Source: Streblospio benedicti
Taxonomy: Eukaryota; Annelida; Polychaeta; Spionida; Spionidae
DNA: 64,000 bases
Assembly: GCA_019095985.1 (NCBI GenBank)
Contig: CM032660.1
Location: 32,841,066-32,905,065, forward strand
Direction of reading: 5' to 3'
Part shown: in pieces, positions 24,801 through 36,556 of the stretch
Layout of the letters: the number at the start of each line of letters is the position of its first letter
Position numbering within the stretch: position 1 is the stretch's first letter
Position numbers and translations under genes: made by a program
The notes under the pieces: model-generated
The model's input: only the letters and a program-made list of their open reading frames with translations
Told to the model about the DNA's origin: nothing
Databases searched by the model: none

Positions 24801-25410
24801 GTTTTGCTTGCAAGTTTGTGGTGACCGTTTCTAAATTAACCACTGTAAAAACATTAATAATGAAAATTTTGTACAATACACGTATGTTGTTGACGTTTGG
24901 ATGCTGAAAATCAACACAATGAAGATCAATGAACACATTCAAATGTTGACATACACTCTTGTACTAATAATCACACTTGACAAATTTCTACGAAAACACA
25001 AATTCTTAGTATTAACAATAGTTTATGTATTCAGTAAGTGACAGTCGGTTGCATATTATGTTTAATTGTCTTTCTTATCACAGAGCTTAAAATTAAAAAA
25101 ATCAATATACATTTTTTATATTTAAAACAAAAATTTACATTTTTTTTTTTAATTCCAAACTCAATGGTATAGTAGGAAAGACAATTTAAACAAAATGTGC
25201 ACATTCTAAGAAAATGGTGTTATATTATGTTATATAATAAGAGGCAATTTGCTATATGAGCAAGCAAAAATCTAACGTAGACTAGAAATTATGGGTTTTC
25301 TAATTTGTATGCGTTACCATCTTGACATTAATCTATTGTTTCTGTAGGAGGAAGACAAGAAGGACAAAGATGAGATGGAAATGCAGCCGATGAAACCAAC
25401 GACAGCATGA
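18853..25410 (+). CDS. P2X purinoceptor (ATP-gated cation channel), exons 2-11; exon 1 not found
   Basis: Ten plus-strand exons keep one frame: 18853 (or 18855)-18987, 20044-20115, 20687-20756, 21081-21177, 21924-22010, 22664-22808, 23514-23644, 23953-24118, 24554-24598, 25348-25410 (TGA). The product is a trimeric plasma-membrane channel opened by extracellular ATP. Seen: the post-TM1 segment with TKVKG (ATP-binding lysines); ten ectodomain cysteines in family order (CGA, SLC/DADC, GRC, VCEITAWC, DSC/HC, WNC/KNC); NFT; WNFR (Asn and Arg of the site); TKAFGIRF (Lys); TM2 from YSIFRICLAIGSVAGLFKVV. Intron positions at PPQ, after the head region and at NFR match those I know from vertebrate P2X genes. 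The C-tail is short (about 20 residues after TM2, EDKKDKDEMEMQPMKPTTA), and the usual YxxxK membrane-retention motif after TM2 is not evident. The start codon and N-terminus are unknown. Confidence 0.93.
19045..19470 (+). mobile_element. Non-autonomous dispersed repeat in P2X intron 2
   Basis: Shares both ends with the element at 1857-2860 (AACTAGATCAAAAGTG at the left, CTAGCTTGTCCAGAGACATAC at the right) but lacks the foldback insertion, so it shows the unit size of about 430 bp. Confidence 0.55.
19482..19998 (+). repeat. Direct duplication inside P2X intron 2
   Basis: A ~60-bp block (GCAAGTATGTGAGATATGAT, then CAATTGATCGACAAGTGTG) occurs at about 19482-19540 and again at 19937-19998, the second ending ~45 bp before exon 3. 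CCCTCTAGCTTGTCCA also recurs, at 19431 and 19723. This indicates an internal segmental duplication of the repeat end. Confidence 0.6.
20450..20618. mobile_element. MITE-like repeat with GATCCAGG/CCTGGATC ends (copy 1)
   Basis: Ends ATCATAAGCAGATCCAGG and CCTGGATCCGCCTATGATGA are inverted copies. The interior is CCCACCAAAATACTTCATTTTCGC with poly-C tracts. Related copies: 23310-23479, a truncated one at 24643-24745, and a degenerate one at 59001-59152; a scrap lies near 20985-21020. No coding capacity. Confidence 0.65.
21282..21425 (+). repeat. Degenerate tandem repeat in P2X intron 5
   Basis: Imperfect repeats of a ~27-bp unit built from TTCATTGAGAATTGAGATTTG-like words. Non-coding. Confidence 0.55.
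23060..23264. repeat. Foldback repeat in P2X intron 7
   Basis: Inverted arms of about 80 bp with scattered mismatches. The left arm holds ATCAAACTTATTCCTTT and GCTGTTGTCTCAACAG; the right arm holds CTGTTGAGACAAGCG and AAAGGAATAAGTTTGAT. The loop is about 45 bp. Typical of a MITE; no other copy in the window. Confidence 0.65.
23310..23479. mobile_element. MITE-like repeat with GATCCAGG ends (copy 2)
   Basis: Same family as 20450-20618. Left end TATCATAAGCCGATCCAGG, right end CTGGATCTGCCATTGATTAT, about 35 bp before P2X exon 8. Confidence 0.6.
24643..24745. mobile_element. MITE-like repeat, truncated (copy 3)
   Basis: Left half only of the 20450-20618 family (TATCATATGTAGATCCAGAG, CCCACCAAAATGCC, ATTTTCATAAGGTTTTTT), in P2X intron 10. 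Confidence 0.55.
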
Positions 25411-27907
25411 AGATACGGGGATTTTAGAAAGCAAACGGCAGGGACACAGTTTTTAAGCCCTAGTCACATGAGCATCACTATGCCATATTTTCCGCTTGTG
25501 AAGTCTAGAAATCATCGCTCTGTAGTGGAATTGTCATTGAATCCACTATTTTTTGTGTATGATGATGACACCCCAAGCCACAGGTCAAAAGGAGACGCTC
25601 CCCATCCATGATGAACCATGTGTCAATCAACAGTGGCATATTCGCAATAGCCTAATGGTCAAAAGTGTGTTCACTTTCATTCTACATTGCCCATTTCATT
25701 ATGATGTGCTATTTGAAGGCATGAAAATATTTGCATTCTTCATAATAGTGAAGTTCAAAAACGTTTGTATCATTCACAACCTTTTACTACCCAGGTTTTA
25801 CGTCTTTGCAAATTTTTCTCATGGAGACTGGTCAGGGACGGATTCATGTTCAAATTTGAACCGATTTTTAGATTGTTCCATTATTGGAGCCTGGGGGGCT
25901 AATTTTCAAATTTTTCATAACACATGATTTCTATGATTATGTCCAACATAGGGGGGCAGGCGGAAATTATCAGCATCACTTTCAAACTTTGTCGGGGCTG
26001 CAGATCCAGGTTTTGCCCCCCGCTGCTTTTCACAGTCCAGCAACTATGAAATGGCATTTTGTGATGCCCATGCAGCAGACGTCGTGACAGGAAAGGGGGG
26101 GTCACTTAACTGGGATTTCATGAAAAAACCTATTTTTTTCACTGTCCAGCAGCTATGAAAAATGAAATCTAGCTATTTTTTTTATGAAAGTTACACAGTG
26201 GGAAAAAGGGGAACAAAGTCCAAAAATTAGGGGGGTATTCTAAATTGATGGCTGTTTCACTGATAGACGCCCTTCTAAGGCTCATGAGAAGCCCCCAACC
26301 TAATAGCCGAACCCCTCAAATCCCTTGTTTCATAGACTGATTCTGTCCAACATTGAACGTTGAAAATTTGACAAGGGGCAATTTTCAAATTGCCCATATT
26401 TTCCGTCAATTTTTTGCTCATTAAAGGGAACAATCACTTATTCATAAATGTAATCCTAAAAAAATTCATGACAACGGGAATCTACAGAATAGTGAAGTTT
26501 TAACGGCCTAATGCATTTTTCCCATGGAGACTGGTATTCTCCCAAAATTTCAATGCTAACTAAAGTACTTTACAGATTCATAATCCTTAATGAAAATTCT
26601 ATTAGGAAAGTACTTTACATTAATGACATGATAGCTGAAAATTACCTTAGAATATTGAAAGTCGTGTTAGTTTACAATGATGCGAGCGACCGGAAGTAGT
26701 CAATGGACTGTTTGGTAAGGATTGGTTCTACTGCGCAACACGTCCCGCGCAGCTGGGAACTGAAGAATGGCTGTCAGTCCATCTTTTTCAAAGAAATGAG
26801 GTCAATTACTTAACTATCAAATATTCAGCTGTTGATAGGATGAATTCATTAAATATATAGTAGGCCTATCAAATACATAGCTAAAGAACTTGTTTAATAT
26901 TGTGCATTTCTATTTCTGTCACACTCTTTGTCATCTAACCGTGATATGACCCCCTAACATTTCCCCAAGCAGCAGTGACTCGTGCATAATACCAGTATTG
27001 TATTGTATTTATTGAGTGCCTTCTGATAGAAGAGTTTACAATACATGTACAATGATTTAAGTTGTGAAACAGCAAATAAGAAAATATACATGAACTAACT
27101 TAATACATTTTTTCATAAGCAAAATAGCACCAGTATGCTTACAATAAGTACATTAATTTGGTTGACATAAAGGATACAATGTGAAATCTAACATTACTAC
27201 ATTAAATAATTTACTTTACTCTTGCAGGTCTTTTGTAGCATTATAATATGCATTAACCAAAGTATTTACATACTTTATAACAAAGTTGTATGTCCCGTCC
27301 CATTCATTATTGTACTGTACATAGAAACAATTAATCATAAATTTAGTTTTATCATCATTATTCATAGAGTTTAGAGACAATTTAAGTGCTCTACTTTCTT
27401 TACAATTCCACTGCCAATTAATTAAACATTCTGCGTCCAACTAACATTGACAATACATTGATACATGGCTATAGAAGCAATTCATTGAATAGAAATATGG
27501 ACGTCTGAAATCCATAATTTATGAATATAACGTCATCATGTTCAACCATCGGAATTGCTATGAATAATGAGAGAATATTAATCTTCCCTAAATAAGCTGC
27601 AATGGTATTATTAATTGCAGTTATATGATAAATCTATTGTGTAAACGCATCAGACAGTTGCCACTCCCGTTTAATATTTCAAATTGTTAAAGTTCATTCA
27701 TCAATACACGTTACTGGGAATATAGAATATGGATGGTAATACATTGTTGTATCAAGGACTATCAAAATGTCAAAATTCTAATATAAATATGAACACAAAG
27801 TAACTATACTGTCATAGCGGCTATCAATTCTCCCTGCACACTGACCACTGATATAAGGAAGTAGGTTTCCAAATCCTACACAACTAACACAACTACAGTA
27901 TCCAGAT
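25411..27907. other. P2X 3' flank and intergenic DNA
   Basis: No gene supported. Around 25960-26260 there are G-rich runs and a CAGCAGCTATGAAA / CAGCAACTATGAAATGGC near-duplication. At 26997-27020 a short (TATTG)n tract abuts a minus-strand open stretch (27440-27216), which could be the remains of a LINE 3' region but has no recognisable motif. Confidence 0.5.
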
Positions 27908-29263
27908 ATGGCTTTGTTACTTCTTTATAGATTGCTGTTAATATACAGTGTGTTGGACAAGAGCCTACAAACTGCACAAGAGGTCAGTCTCTTTGAAGTC
28001 GACTCGCAATCCAAATGCCCAGACGACGATGACTTGGGAGGTACTCCAATTGATGAAACGTATTTGTTAACACCAGAAAAGATCACGTTTTGTGCACTCA
28101 GTTGTGCCATCAATGCAACCTGTGCATTCTTCAGCTGGAATGAGTATAGCAGTGCTTCCAATACGTTTTACTGTCGCCTTCTCCCTGCTTGTAGCAGGAA
28201 GGAGAGTAACGCTGATACTGACCTTTACAGAAGGACGTTTGCTGGTGAGCTCATCACTGTGGACATTCAAGTCAAAGAGAGTTTTGTACAATTAGATGGA
28301 CACAAGTGTGCTGGAACCGTTATCAGGAAGTGGGAGAAAGGAAGCCTACTTGGAACCTGCGAACTTATGTGTCTGTTGGATGACGAATGTGTTAGCATTA
28401 CAACTACTCGAGACCAAGACGAGTGCTTGTTTCAAAGTTCGTGTGGTGAGATCAGTGCAGATCAGCAGGCTGATACGTATAGGAAGCCCTACATTGGTGT
28501 ATGCGTGCCCGGATTTTCGTGCTATGTCAGTTTCCTGCGATCTTGGTCCCTTAGTCAAGCACAGACGGTGTGCACTGAAGTGGGCGGTCAGCTAGCCAGT
28601 CTGCAAACTGTTGAAGAACAAATAGCGCTGGCGACAATCCTATACCGGTTCAAGGCTGGCAACAGGCCACAATGGGTTGGTTTCTATTTCGAAAACGGTT
28701 GGCAATGGTTGGGTGGTACACTGTCTGGCAGCATTTCCTGGGCCCCTGACTCCCCGGCGGCTAAGGAGGGCATGTATTGTACGCTGGATCCATTTGTAGG
28801 CAAGTACACAGCTAGAGAGCCTTCCGAGAGAGCTAACCCATTGTGTGAAGTAGCGAGCATCACCTCTGTAATTGAACACGGCGTCTCCAGTGCAAAGCAC
28901 GAGCTTAGTGATGGAGACCTGACCACATGTGTACCAGCTCCCGCTCACAGGATCTTTACAGCGAGCAGGCTCAACTACACTGGTAGCACGACCACAAACA
29001 ATGTAAAGTTGTATGGAGACAACTTGAAGTGTGCAGATGACATTGAGACTACCAACGTGTTTGTAATGAACGATATCAGCACTGCACTTGCGGACGAGAC
29101 AAGGCAATATCGCCGTTGCACCATGGCCTTGCAGTATGTGTGGAAGGAGAAGGACCTGTGTCTCTATCATTGCCCATGCGTTGATAGCAAGTGTTGGAGA
29201 GTAGTGGTCAAAGCCAAGGCTAATGTGGAGGGTCTCACTGTTTGTGAAATTGTCATAACTTAG
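27908..29263 (+). CDS. Secreted PAN/apple-like and C-type lectin protein with a fucolectin-like C-terminus
   Basis: An intronless reading frame of 451 residues. ATG at 27908 is followed by a leucine-rich signal peptide (MALLLLYRLLLIYSV). Two Cys-rich PAN/apple-like modules follow, about residues 37-107 (CALSCAINATCAFFSWNEYS) and 125-190 (CELMCLLDDECVS). A C-type lectin domain spans about 199-312: CYVSFLRSWSLSQAQTVC, LASLQTVEEQ, WVGF for the usual WIGL, a final NPLCEV. The EPN/QPD and WND calcium and sugar residues are not seen, so classic Ca-dependent sugar binding is doubtful. The C-terminal ~135 residues (DGDLTTCVP near the start, LTVCEIVIT at the end) resemble the galactose-binding-like fucolectin/F5-8 fold; this is tentative. 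No transmembrane segment. Likely an extracellular recognition protein; the role is inferred. A LINE tail starts about 150 bases after the stop. Confidence 0.85.
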   Translation: MALLLLYRLLLIYSVLDKSLQTAQEVSLFEVDSQSKCPDDDDLGGTPIDETYLLTPEKITFCALSCAINATCAFFSWNEYSSASNTFYCRLLPACSRKESNADTDLYRRTFAGELITVDIQVKESFVQLDGHKCAGTVIRKWEKGSLLGTCELMCLLDDECVSITTTRDQDECLFQSSCGEISADQQADTYRKPYIGVCVPGFSCYVSFLRSWSLSQAQTVCTEVGGQLASLQTVEEQIALATILYRFKAGNRPQWVGFYFENGWQWLGGTLSGSISWAPDSPAAKEGMYCTLDPFVGKYTAREPSERANPLCEVASITSVIEHGVSSAKHELSDGDLTTCVPAPAHRIFTASRLNYTGSTTTNNVKLYGDNLKCADDIETTNVFVMNDISTALADETRQYRRCTMALQYVWKEKDLCLYHCPCVDSKCWRVVVKAKANVEGLTVCEIVIT

Positions 29264-29399
29264 GTACGTGAATCAATGAATGGATTCTGGTTTTCCATCA
29301 GTAGTCTTGTATATATGGCTACTTATGGTAATTAAAATGAGGTATTTCAAATCTTTGTCTTCATTAGAAATTTCAAAATGATAACCCATCTATACATCA

Positions 29400-29790
29400 A
29401 ACTACATTTTGTAATAATGTGTATGGTGGACATCTCTGATCTAAGTATTCAACTGAGGACATTAACAAATTAAATGTAGCTTTTAATGATATATACAGAA
29501 AATTGTTTAATATCAAAAGAGGTACAAGTGTGGCATCCATATATGTACATAATAACATTGACGGTTTGAAAGCTGTCGGCTTGTTATCCTTCCGACTGCG
29601 GTTATTAGAATCTGAATCAGAAAATGCACTGATCCAGGCTATTATTAATTCAATTTTCTTGTTTAATGTTTCTGGTCTGACCATACTGTGATGTAAAGAA
29701 TTATTTGTTTGACAGTTTGTTGTTTACCATCCATGTTTCTATGTGGAATTTTGTCCGAAATAAATTTATGAATAAAAACACTTTTACTCA
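29400..29790 (+). mobile_element. LINE 3' end (C-terminus of reverse transcriptase)
   Basis: The plus strand reads INKLNVAFNDIYRKLFNIKR then GTSVASIYVHNNIDGLKAVG and ends at TGA near 29692. This matches the conserved C-terminus of CR1/L2-like LINE reverse transcriptases (K-V-A-[FY]-N-x-x-[FY]-R ... [AS]-S-x-[FY]-V ... R-L). The reverse transcriptase core is missing, so it is a 5'-truncated copy. The 3' untranslated part ends near GAATAAAAACAC. Confidence 0.7.
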
Positions 29791-29937
29791 AATAACCTTG
29801 GTCAAATAGTGATATTGAAAAAATAAAATCTGAATTACATTATAATTTGTTTATGTGACGGCTGCTTTCTCCATTGTTATTTCATAGTAATATTTGGTTG
29901 TATAGCCATAATAAAGCATTTGAAATTATTGAAATAC

Positions 29938-29981
29938 GTGTTCTTTATTTGTCACTTAAATAAGTGACAAATAAAGAACAC
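29938..29981. repeat. 44-bp near-perfect palindrome carrying AATAAA on both strands
   Basis: GTGTTCTTTATTTGTCACTT ... AAGTGACAAATAAAGAACAC has 21-bp arms and a 2-bp centre. Each strand reads CAAATAAAGAACAC, a canonical poly(A) signal, so the hairpin is symmetric for both directions. Confidence 0.85.
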
Positions 29982-32900
29982 ATATGATAGACACAATATC
30001 AAATCTGCAAATTTAGTTCTATGTAATTGCCATTTCTCCAAAATTTTGTAAGCAATATCTGAAATCTACACAGCTTTGATAATCACTAATCTGTAAATCA
30101 TGGCAACCATAGAGCTACAGGCTGCCCAGAAATTGTCATTGCAACACTCACTTATACAATTGAGCTATTTTCCTTTTGGTACAGCTGTAGAATTAACTTT
30201 ATTTTCATGAATTTGTTTATCCGCTGGACCACTGGAGATACTTGCATACCAATCTGCTGAATAGTATTGCACGGATTAATATTGATCATATGATATTGCA
30301 GTGGGATTAGCAGCATAGAGCCTTTTCTGAATATTCCAGTTGAGTTGGTTTGCTTGCGACTTGGCCAAGGTCACATGGCAGAGCTGTTTTTATTTTCTTT
30401 TTTTATATTTTTTTATTTTCTTTTTTTATGTTACCAAGTCCTCTATAGGTATACATTGTGTAGAAATTAAAAGCTCACTTTAATTCTATTTATCTAATTC
30501 ATGAAGATACCTTTTTACTTTAGATTACACATTAAGAATGCATTTTTGTTCTTGCACTAACTTAACTAGAGACTAACTTAAGACTGATGGCTTTGCCAAT
30601 AAATATCATAGGTTTTCCCACTAACTTATACTGCGTATAACAAAAATACATCATTTGTTTGCACTAACTTGTACAATATCATCACAATCATATGATTGTA
30701 GATAAAAATAGAAGATTTTGTCAATGCATAGTCACAATTTACGGTTGATTATATTTTACAGTCTAACACGTGATTTAATAGGTACTGCACTTGTATTGGT
30801 CCAGTATTGGAGTCTCAGCAGTGGTTATATTTATATATGTATATATATTTTAACTGACGTGTTATGCCATTGTGTTTTTACACAGTTACGCCCACAGCAG
30901 GGTGCGATCTCTTTGAAGTTCGGTCTTTTCCTGGAAGTCCGAGGGGCGGGGGGAGGGGGGGGGCACGCAGCTGGGAACTTTTCCGCGCGTACAGTGACGA
31001 CTCGTGACATCATTGTGATCAAGACAGGAGTTCCTATTTGAAATAAATAAATATGTATGTATGTCTATTATATTATGTGTACATGTGTTAAACAATTGTT
31101 AAGTACATCATTGTAGGGGAACGGAGATGGTGTGATATGCATTAACAGCATGAGAGTTACAAAGATATGGTACGCAGTAAATATCAAAAAACGAAAACCA
31201 ATTTGCATTATGAATACCTTCTGTTATGAGGGATGTTTTGCTGAGGATTTTCCGTTGATACTCAAAGCGTCACTCACAAACATCTATATATAGGGAGAAA
31301 ATGATAATGCACAGCAATTGGTTCCGTTGTTTTCTTTTTATTTCGCTGGGCACGTCTCTGTTCGTGGGAACATTTAAGCTAGGGGCACAACAGGCCGTCC
31401 GGACATTTCAACGGAACAGATTTTCCGTTCAAAAAGAATGTAGAATTATACAGCATCCTGGGTTGCTTCATTCATAATTCCGAACAGAATTTACTAGATA
31501 CCTATGGGAACCATGTATCTGTGATGTTGAGACTTTAGTTGGTTTTCCAACAACTTCATCCTTAGATTGTCACGTGACCGCCATTTGGCCCGATGAATTT
31601 GCTGGGATAGCAACGAAAGTTTCGCCAACATAACAGGTACATGGTTCCTAGATCTATAGGATCTATTAAATTCTGTATGAGCTTGTTCGTTGTGCGTGCG
31701 GTCTCTACGGCAGGTAATTGATACTGCCTAATGTGCTGGTTTTGTACAGCCTACCTACGGCCAGGCCAATGCTCAATTGACCGTATTATTATATATAGTG
31801 GAAGAGTTAGCTATTGTCTCCGTCCTGTCCAAAACAAACGTACATTCACCGTGTTTTGACCACTGATCCCCACAGTCTCCATGAGTTTTTGGCGGTTGTG
31901 AATCAGTAGAGAGACCGTGCTGGTGGCTGTGGCCTTGGCTTAACTGTACTACATTGGGTGAAGCAGGAAGTGAATTGTTATTATATGTTTTCTACTGAAA
32001 AGTAAGACGGAATGAAATATTGCTATGAAAAAAGGGGAAAAGAATGGTGTGTGGGATACGCAACTTTAAAGAAACACTAAATGTGTTCTGGGATTTTAGT
32101 TGTTATTGTTTAATTCATTTTGTTGTTGATAATGATGATGATGACCATGATCCACTAGAAGGCATTAATGTATATCTGAAACAATGGCTACGGATAGAAC
32201 TGTGAAATCATATGACTGTTTGCCCCCTTATGGTTTATTCATATGCACGCGTGTATGTATTATATGGCTGAATATAATCTATCAAATGATTAAAACATTG
32301 TTGTTTCTGTTGAACTTCAACAACATAGAATGCTATTCAATAATCTAGCAATCATTTAGAATTGCTTCTCGAAAATGAACCATTATGATATACAATATAC
32401 GGCAAAGGAGTTATTTAGCATCATACTTGTTCACAAACATCACATGCGTTTCTCATGTTAACATCTCACATCCAATTGTTCCTATTGCATTTGATGTGCT
32501 GCTATTAGTCAAGTGAGCCCTCTTATTATGTCAGTACTAATTACTACAATTAGGCCACATGATTAAGATAAAATAGTTAGATATTCAATAGCATCACATT
32601 ATGAATTAATGTCATGAATCGTTTATTTTCTATAAAGTTTTCTAATGCCTATATGACTAACGTCATTTTTCCATTATTTAAATTATCGAACACAATATTG
32701 AATCCAGTAATTAATTAAATAGGGGAAATTATGTTATTTTCTATCAATAAACTGTTCTAGATAGGAGGCTGCAAGACGGTAAATAATCAATGCTATGAAC
32801 TTCTAGTAATATTGATATTAAACTGTATAAATTAAGAACCTTGTTCCCAGTGTGAAAAGTGAAATGAGTTGATAGAGCAAATTGATTAATTTATTTATGG

Positions 32901-33429
32901 TTTCATTTTTTAAACAACTTAATATTATTTACAATGGAATAAAATACACAGCTGAATTACCAATCACCATCCTTCCATGTACTCATTCAAAACACTAATT
33001 ATGAAAGATGATATAATTGTGATGTATATGTACGTCTCTCTCTCTTCCGTGCAACTTATTGTTTCCATTCAATCACCACTTATAATGATTTTGATAAATG
33101 AAATTTTTTTATTATGTCATTCACAAATTATTAATAGATAACTCTGATTAGTAAATGATTAAACTCCATTGCCATTACAATTTCTCGAATAAGAAAAACA
33201 ACAATGCACGCACAGCAGTTCCAGAGGGCACAGTCGACGTAGACTGTATTTGAGAGGTTTGAGCATTATTTATATTATTTAGCTATATACTCTGCATAGA
33301 ATAATAGCCTCCATTACATGTGCAAACCGTTTACAAAATGACTTCTTAACAACTTATTAAATTAGAACATCAAATAGAAATTGATTGATTACTGTATTAA
33401 TCTATTTATTTACCTATTTATTCACATAT

Positions 33430-33520
33430 TTTTTTTTACTTTATTTATTTATTTATTTATTTGTGTATTTATTTTTGATTGATTTATTTATATATTTATC
33501 TATTTATTTGATGTCTCAAT
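33430..33520. repeat. (TTTA)n simple repeat
   Basis: Runs of TTTATTTATTTATTTATT with interruptions; the counterpart in the other copy lies near 39190-39290. Confidence 0.8.
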
Positions 33521-33861
33521 ATGGTATACTTATGATAAACACAATAAATCTATTCATATAATCATTATAATCCTTGTAAGTAGTTTTGACATTTGTGAGT
33601 CCATGCTGCTGTGTGCCATGTCACCAACTTAACAAAGATACTTCCCTGATGACTATAAATCTATTCATGTACTAATCTATTTGCATACCTATTAATTTAC
33701 CCTATTTATTTATGTTTGTATTTATTTGATACTTGTGATAAACAAACCAAATGAAATCAAATGGTCCCGTCATGTGACATTCAAGACAGTTTACAATTAT
33801 ACGTGATATTATATTCTACGTATATTTTTTTGTACACGTTTTCCTGAATAAATCTAATTTA

Positions 33862-34069
33862 CTGTAAAACTAGAAACTAGAAATATTTGCACACGATTTA
33901 ATTAGGCGAATTTCATTGGGTAGGTGCAAAAACGCAAACTTAAATAGTCAACAAACATTAATAGCCTAAGTAAAGTAGGGACTAAAATCGCAAAATTAAA
34001 TAGTTATAAATTAATTCATAGATGAAAAGTGCAAAATGTAATAGCCACGAAAATCTTCTAGTTTTACAG
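33862..34069. mobile_element. MITE, TA-flanked family (copy 4)
   Basis: TA at 33860-33861 and 34070-34071. Ends CTGTAAAACTAGAAA and TTCTAGTTTTACAG. Its allelic partner is at 39640-39844. Confidence 0.8.
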
Positions 34070-34599
34070 TAATCTGATATAGTGTCAATTTTAATTCATA
34101 TTTTATTTTACTGCTCCTAATACACGGAAACAAACTTCATGTGGCAGGAAGGCGCTGTTGTCAATTTTCCTAATAACTAGCCGTATATGAGACATTTGTT
34201 TGTAAAGGTGTTATAATCATTGGTAAGTAGTTTTGACATTTGTGAGTCCATGCTGCTGTGTGCCATGTCACCAACTTAAGAAAGATACTTCCCTGATGAC
34301 TATAACAAGAGAAAGAGATTTGAAGGTTGAACTATAATGGTAATTTGAATTCCCCGCTGAGACGACACATTCAATAAGGAAAACAAAAGTAATGTAATTA
34401 TCTAAAATGTCGTAACTGTGACATGAGAAGAGCATGCAATGGGTAATTAACAATGACAGCTTCACCATACAGGGACATCAGCTTGTGAGTATTATCACTG
34501 TGCGAAAGGATCTACGTAAACTCCAGAGTTACAGTAGTCAATGATATGCATATAGCTTTAACAACTTATTAAAGAGAGCATTAATTAACCATCATAAAC

Positions 34600-36556
34600 C
34601 CCCAATATTTTGTTAAAAAAATTGCATAAAAGGGTATTTTTTTTTTTTCATGTTTTTAGCTATTCGGGTTTTAATTTCCCCAAAGGAAAAAAACCCTCGT
34701 AAAATCTTTCTGTCTATTTTTTAAAAGTGTCTTTAAAAACCCGTCTCGCATGTAGTTCTTTTGGTTTTGTAGTAACAAGATTTATCGGTCTTTTGCATGT
34801 ATTTTCAGTCGATATCGCCCTTTGGAACTGCCTTGAAAAAAATATGTTGTATAAGGACTGTCTATACTGCTACGGATTCCGTATATTTTTTGTTTGACCC
34901 ACTTCAAATATGTTCTAATATAGCACCCCTTAAGGAAAAAGCTATTGATTTTATTGAACATCCAAAAAAAAAAGGGGGACAGAACGGGGGTGCGTATAAA
35001 GTCATACGGCCGACGAATTTGGGGCAAAAGCCCCACCATAGGCACCCCCCCAGACATGTAAAAAAAGGGGGCCCGGAGCTTGTGGCGTCATGGTGTTTTT
35101 GCATACTTAATTAAGATGTTAATTATAAAAAAAATCCAGTGATTTTTAAAATTACTAGATTTAAGGGGGGGAAAAGCATTGTATATGGGAGTAATTCTCC
35201 AAAATTTCAAGACATTTGGTCGAGCCGTTTGAAATTTAAGCGACACTTTTGTCGGTTATAACATAAAAAACAATTTGGCTGGCCGTTCACCCCCGAGGTA
35301 ATCACAACGCATCCGGTCAAAAGTCAAAGATGGCGGTAATTGAGTCTTTTTTCAAGATAAATGGTCTGAAATTTTTTAAAACATATCATGGGGAGGTCGT
35401 TTTTGATGGGATAAAAAATTTTGGAAATATTTTCCCCAACAATACTAATTTATTTGGATATGCGGTTAAATGACACAAATTATTATGAGCCGGGATTCCA
35501 TTCTGGTCCCCGATTTGACTGGGAAAGGGCCCCTTAAACCTTTGTAAACATCAATTGTAACAACATGAGAGTTACAAAGATATGGTAAACCCCGTAAAAT
35601 CAAAAAAAGAAAAAACCCAATTTTCATTATAAATACCTTTTTTGTTATGAGAGATGTTTTTTTTGAGGATTTTCCGGGTTTATACTCAAAGTGTCACTCA
35701 CAAACATCTATATATAGGGGAAAATGATGATGCACAGCAATTGGTTCCTTTTTTTCTTTTTTATTTCCCTGAGCACATCTCTGTTTTTGGGAACATTTAA
35801 GTTTTGGGCAAAACGGGCCGTCCCCCCATTTCCCCGGAAAAAAGATTTTTCCGTTCAAAAGAAAAGGTTTTTAATTTTACAGCATCCCTTTCCCTTTATT
35901 CATAATTTTAAAAAAGAATTTAATAGATCCAAAGGGGGAAACCAATGTATCGGTGATGTTGGGGACTTAAGTTGGTTTTTCCAACAACCCTTTATCCCTT
36001 TGATTGTCACGTGACCGCCATTTGGCCCGATGAATTTGCTGGGTTTGCAACGAAAGTTTCGCCAACATAACAGGTAAAAAGCGGTTTTCCAGATCTTTGG
36101 ATCTATTAAATTTCCCGAATGAGGGTTTTTCGTTGTGGTGGGTCTTACGGGGAGGTAAAATTAAAACTTTTCCCAATTTGCTGGTTTTTTACAAACCTAC
36201 CCCCAGGCCCAGGCCCTGCTCAATTTGGTAAAAAAATTAAATAGTGGCAGAGTTAGCTATTGTCTCCGTCCCGTCCAAAAAAATGGACATTCGGTGTTTT
36301 GGCCACTGACCCCTACAGTCTTCCCTGAATTTTGGCGGGTTTTGAATCAGTAAAAGACCCTGCTGGTGGCCTGGCCGGGGGCCCTTTAAATTTGTACTAC
36401 ATTGGGTGAAGCAAAATGAATTTTTTTTTTGTTTTTTTTTTAATGAAAAGTAAGACGGAATGAAAATTGCTTTTTTGAAAAAAGGGGAAAAAAAAGGGGG
36501 TGTGGATACCCAACTTTAAAGAAAAAAGTGTTCCCCGGGTTTTTTTTTTGTTATTG
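34600..36556. other. Low-quality sequence at a contig end
   Basis: Unusual density of short homopolymers (AAAAAAAAAAGGGGG, TTTTTTTTTTTT, CCCCCCC). From about 35561 it is a corrupted third copy of 31147 onward, with many substitutions toward the neighbouring base. This is what unreliable base calls at the end of reads look like. The open frames here should not be trusted. Confidence 0.8.

Larger units (their letters stand above)
30767..34556. repeat. AT-rich segment, copy A of a ~3.4-kb duplication
   Basis: 31142-34556 matches 36933-40335 almost base for base with small indels, including the same MITE and (TTTA)n tract. Before 31142 the match continues at lower quality (30767 onward against 36657 onward). 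No gene in either copy. Best explained as two haplotypes of one locus kept side by side around the gap at 36557-36656. Confidence 0.85.

Noticed and set aside
25553-26105. Frames of 124, 67 and 68 residues downstream of P2X
   Set aside because: Low-complexity 3' flank without homology cues; the P2X frame ends cleanly at 25410.
27216-27440. Minus-strand frame of 74 residues beside a (TATTG)n tract
   Set aside because: Possibly a LINE relic, but it lacks any diagnostic motif, so it was not called.
34797-36014. Several open frames of 66-105 residues
   Set aside because: Located in corrupted, homopolymer-rich sequence, where frames are unreliable.
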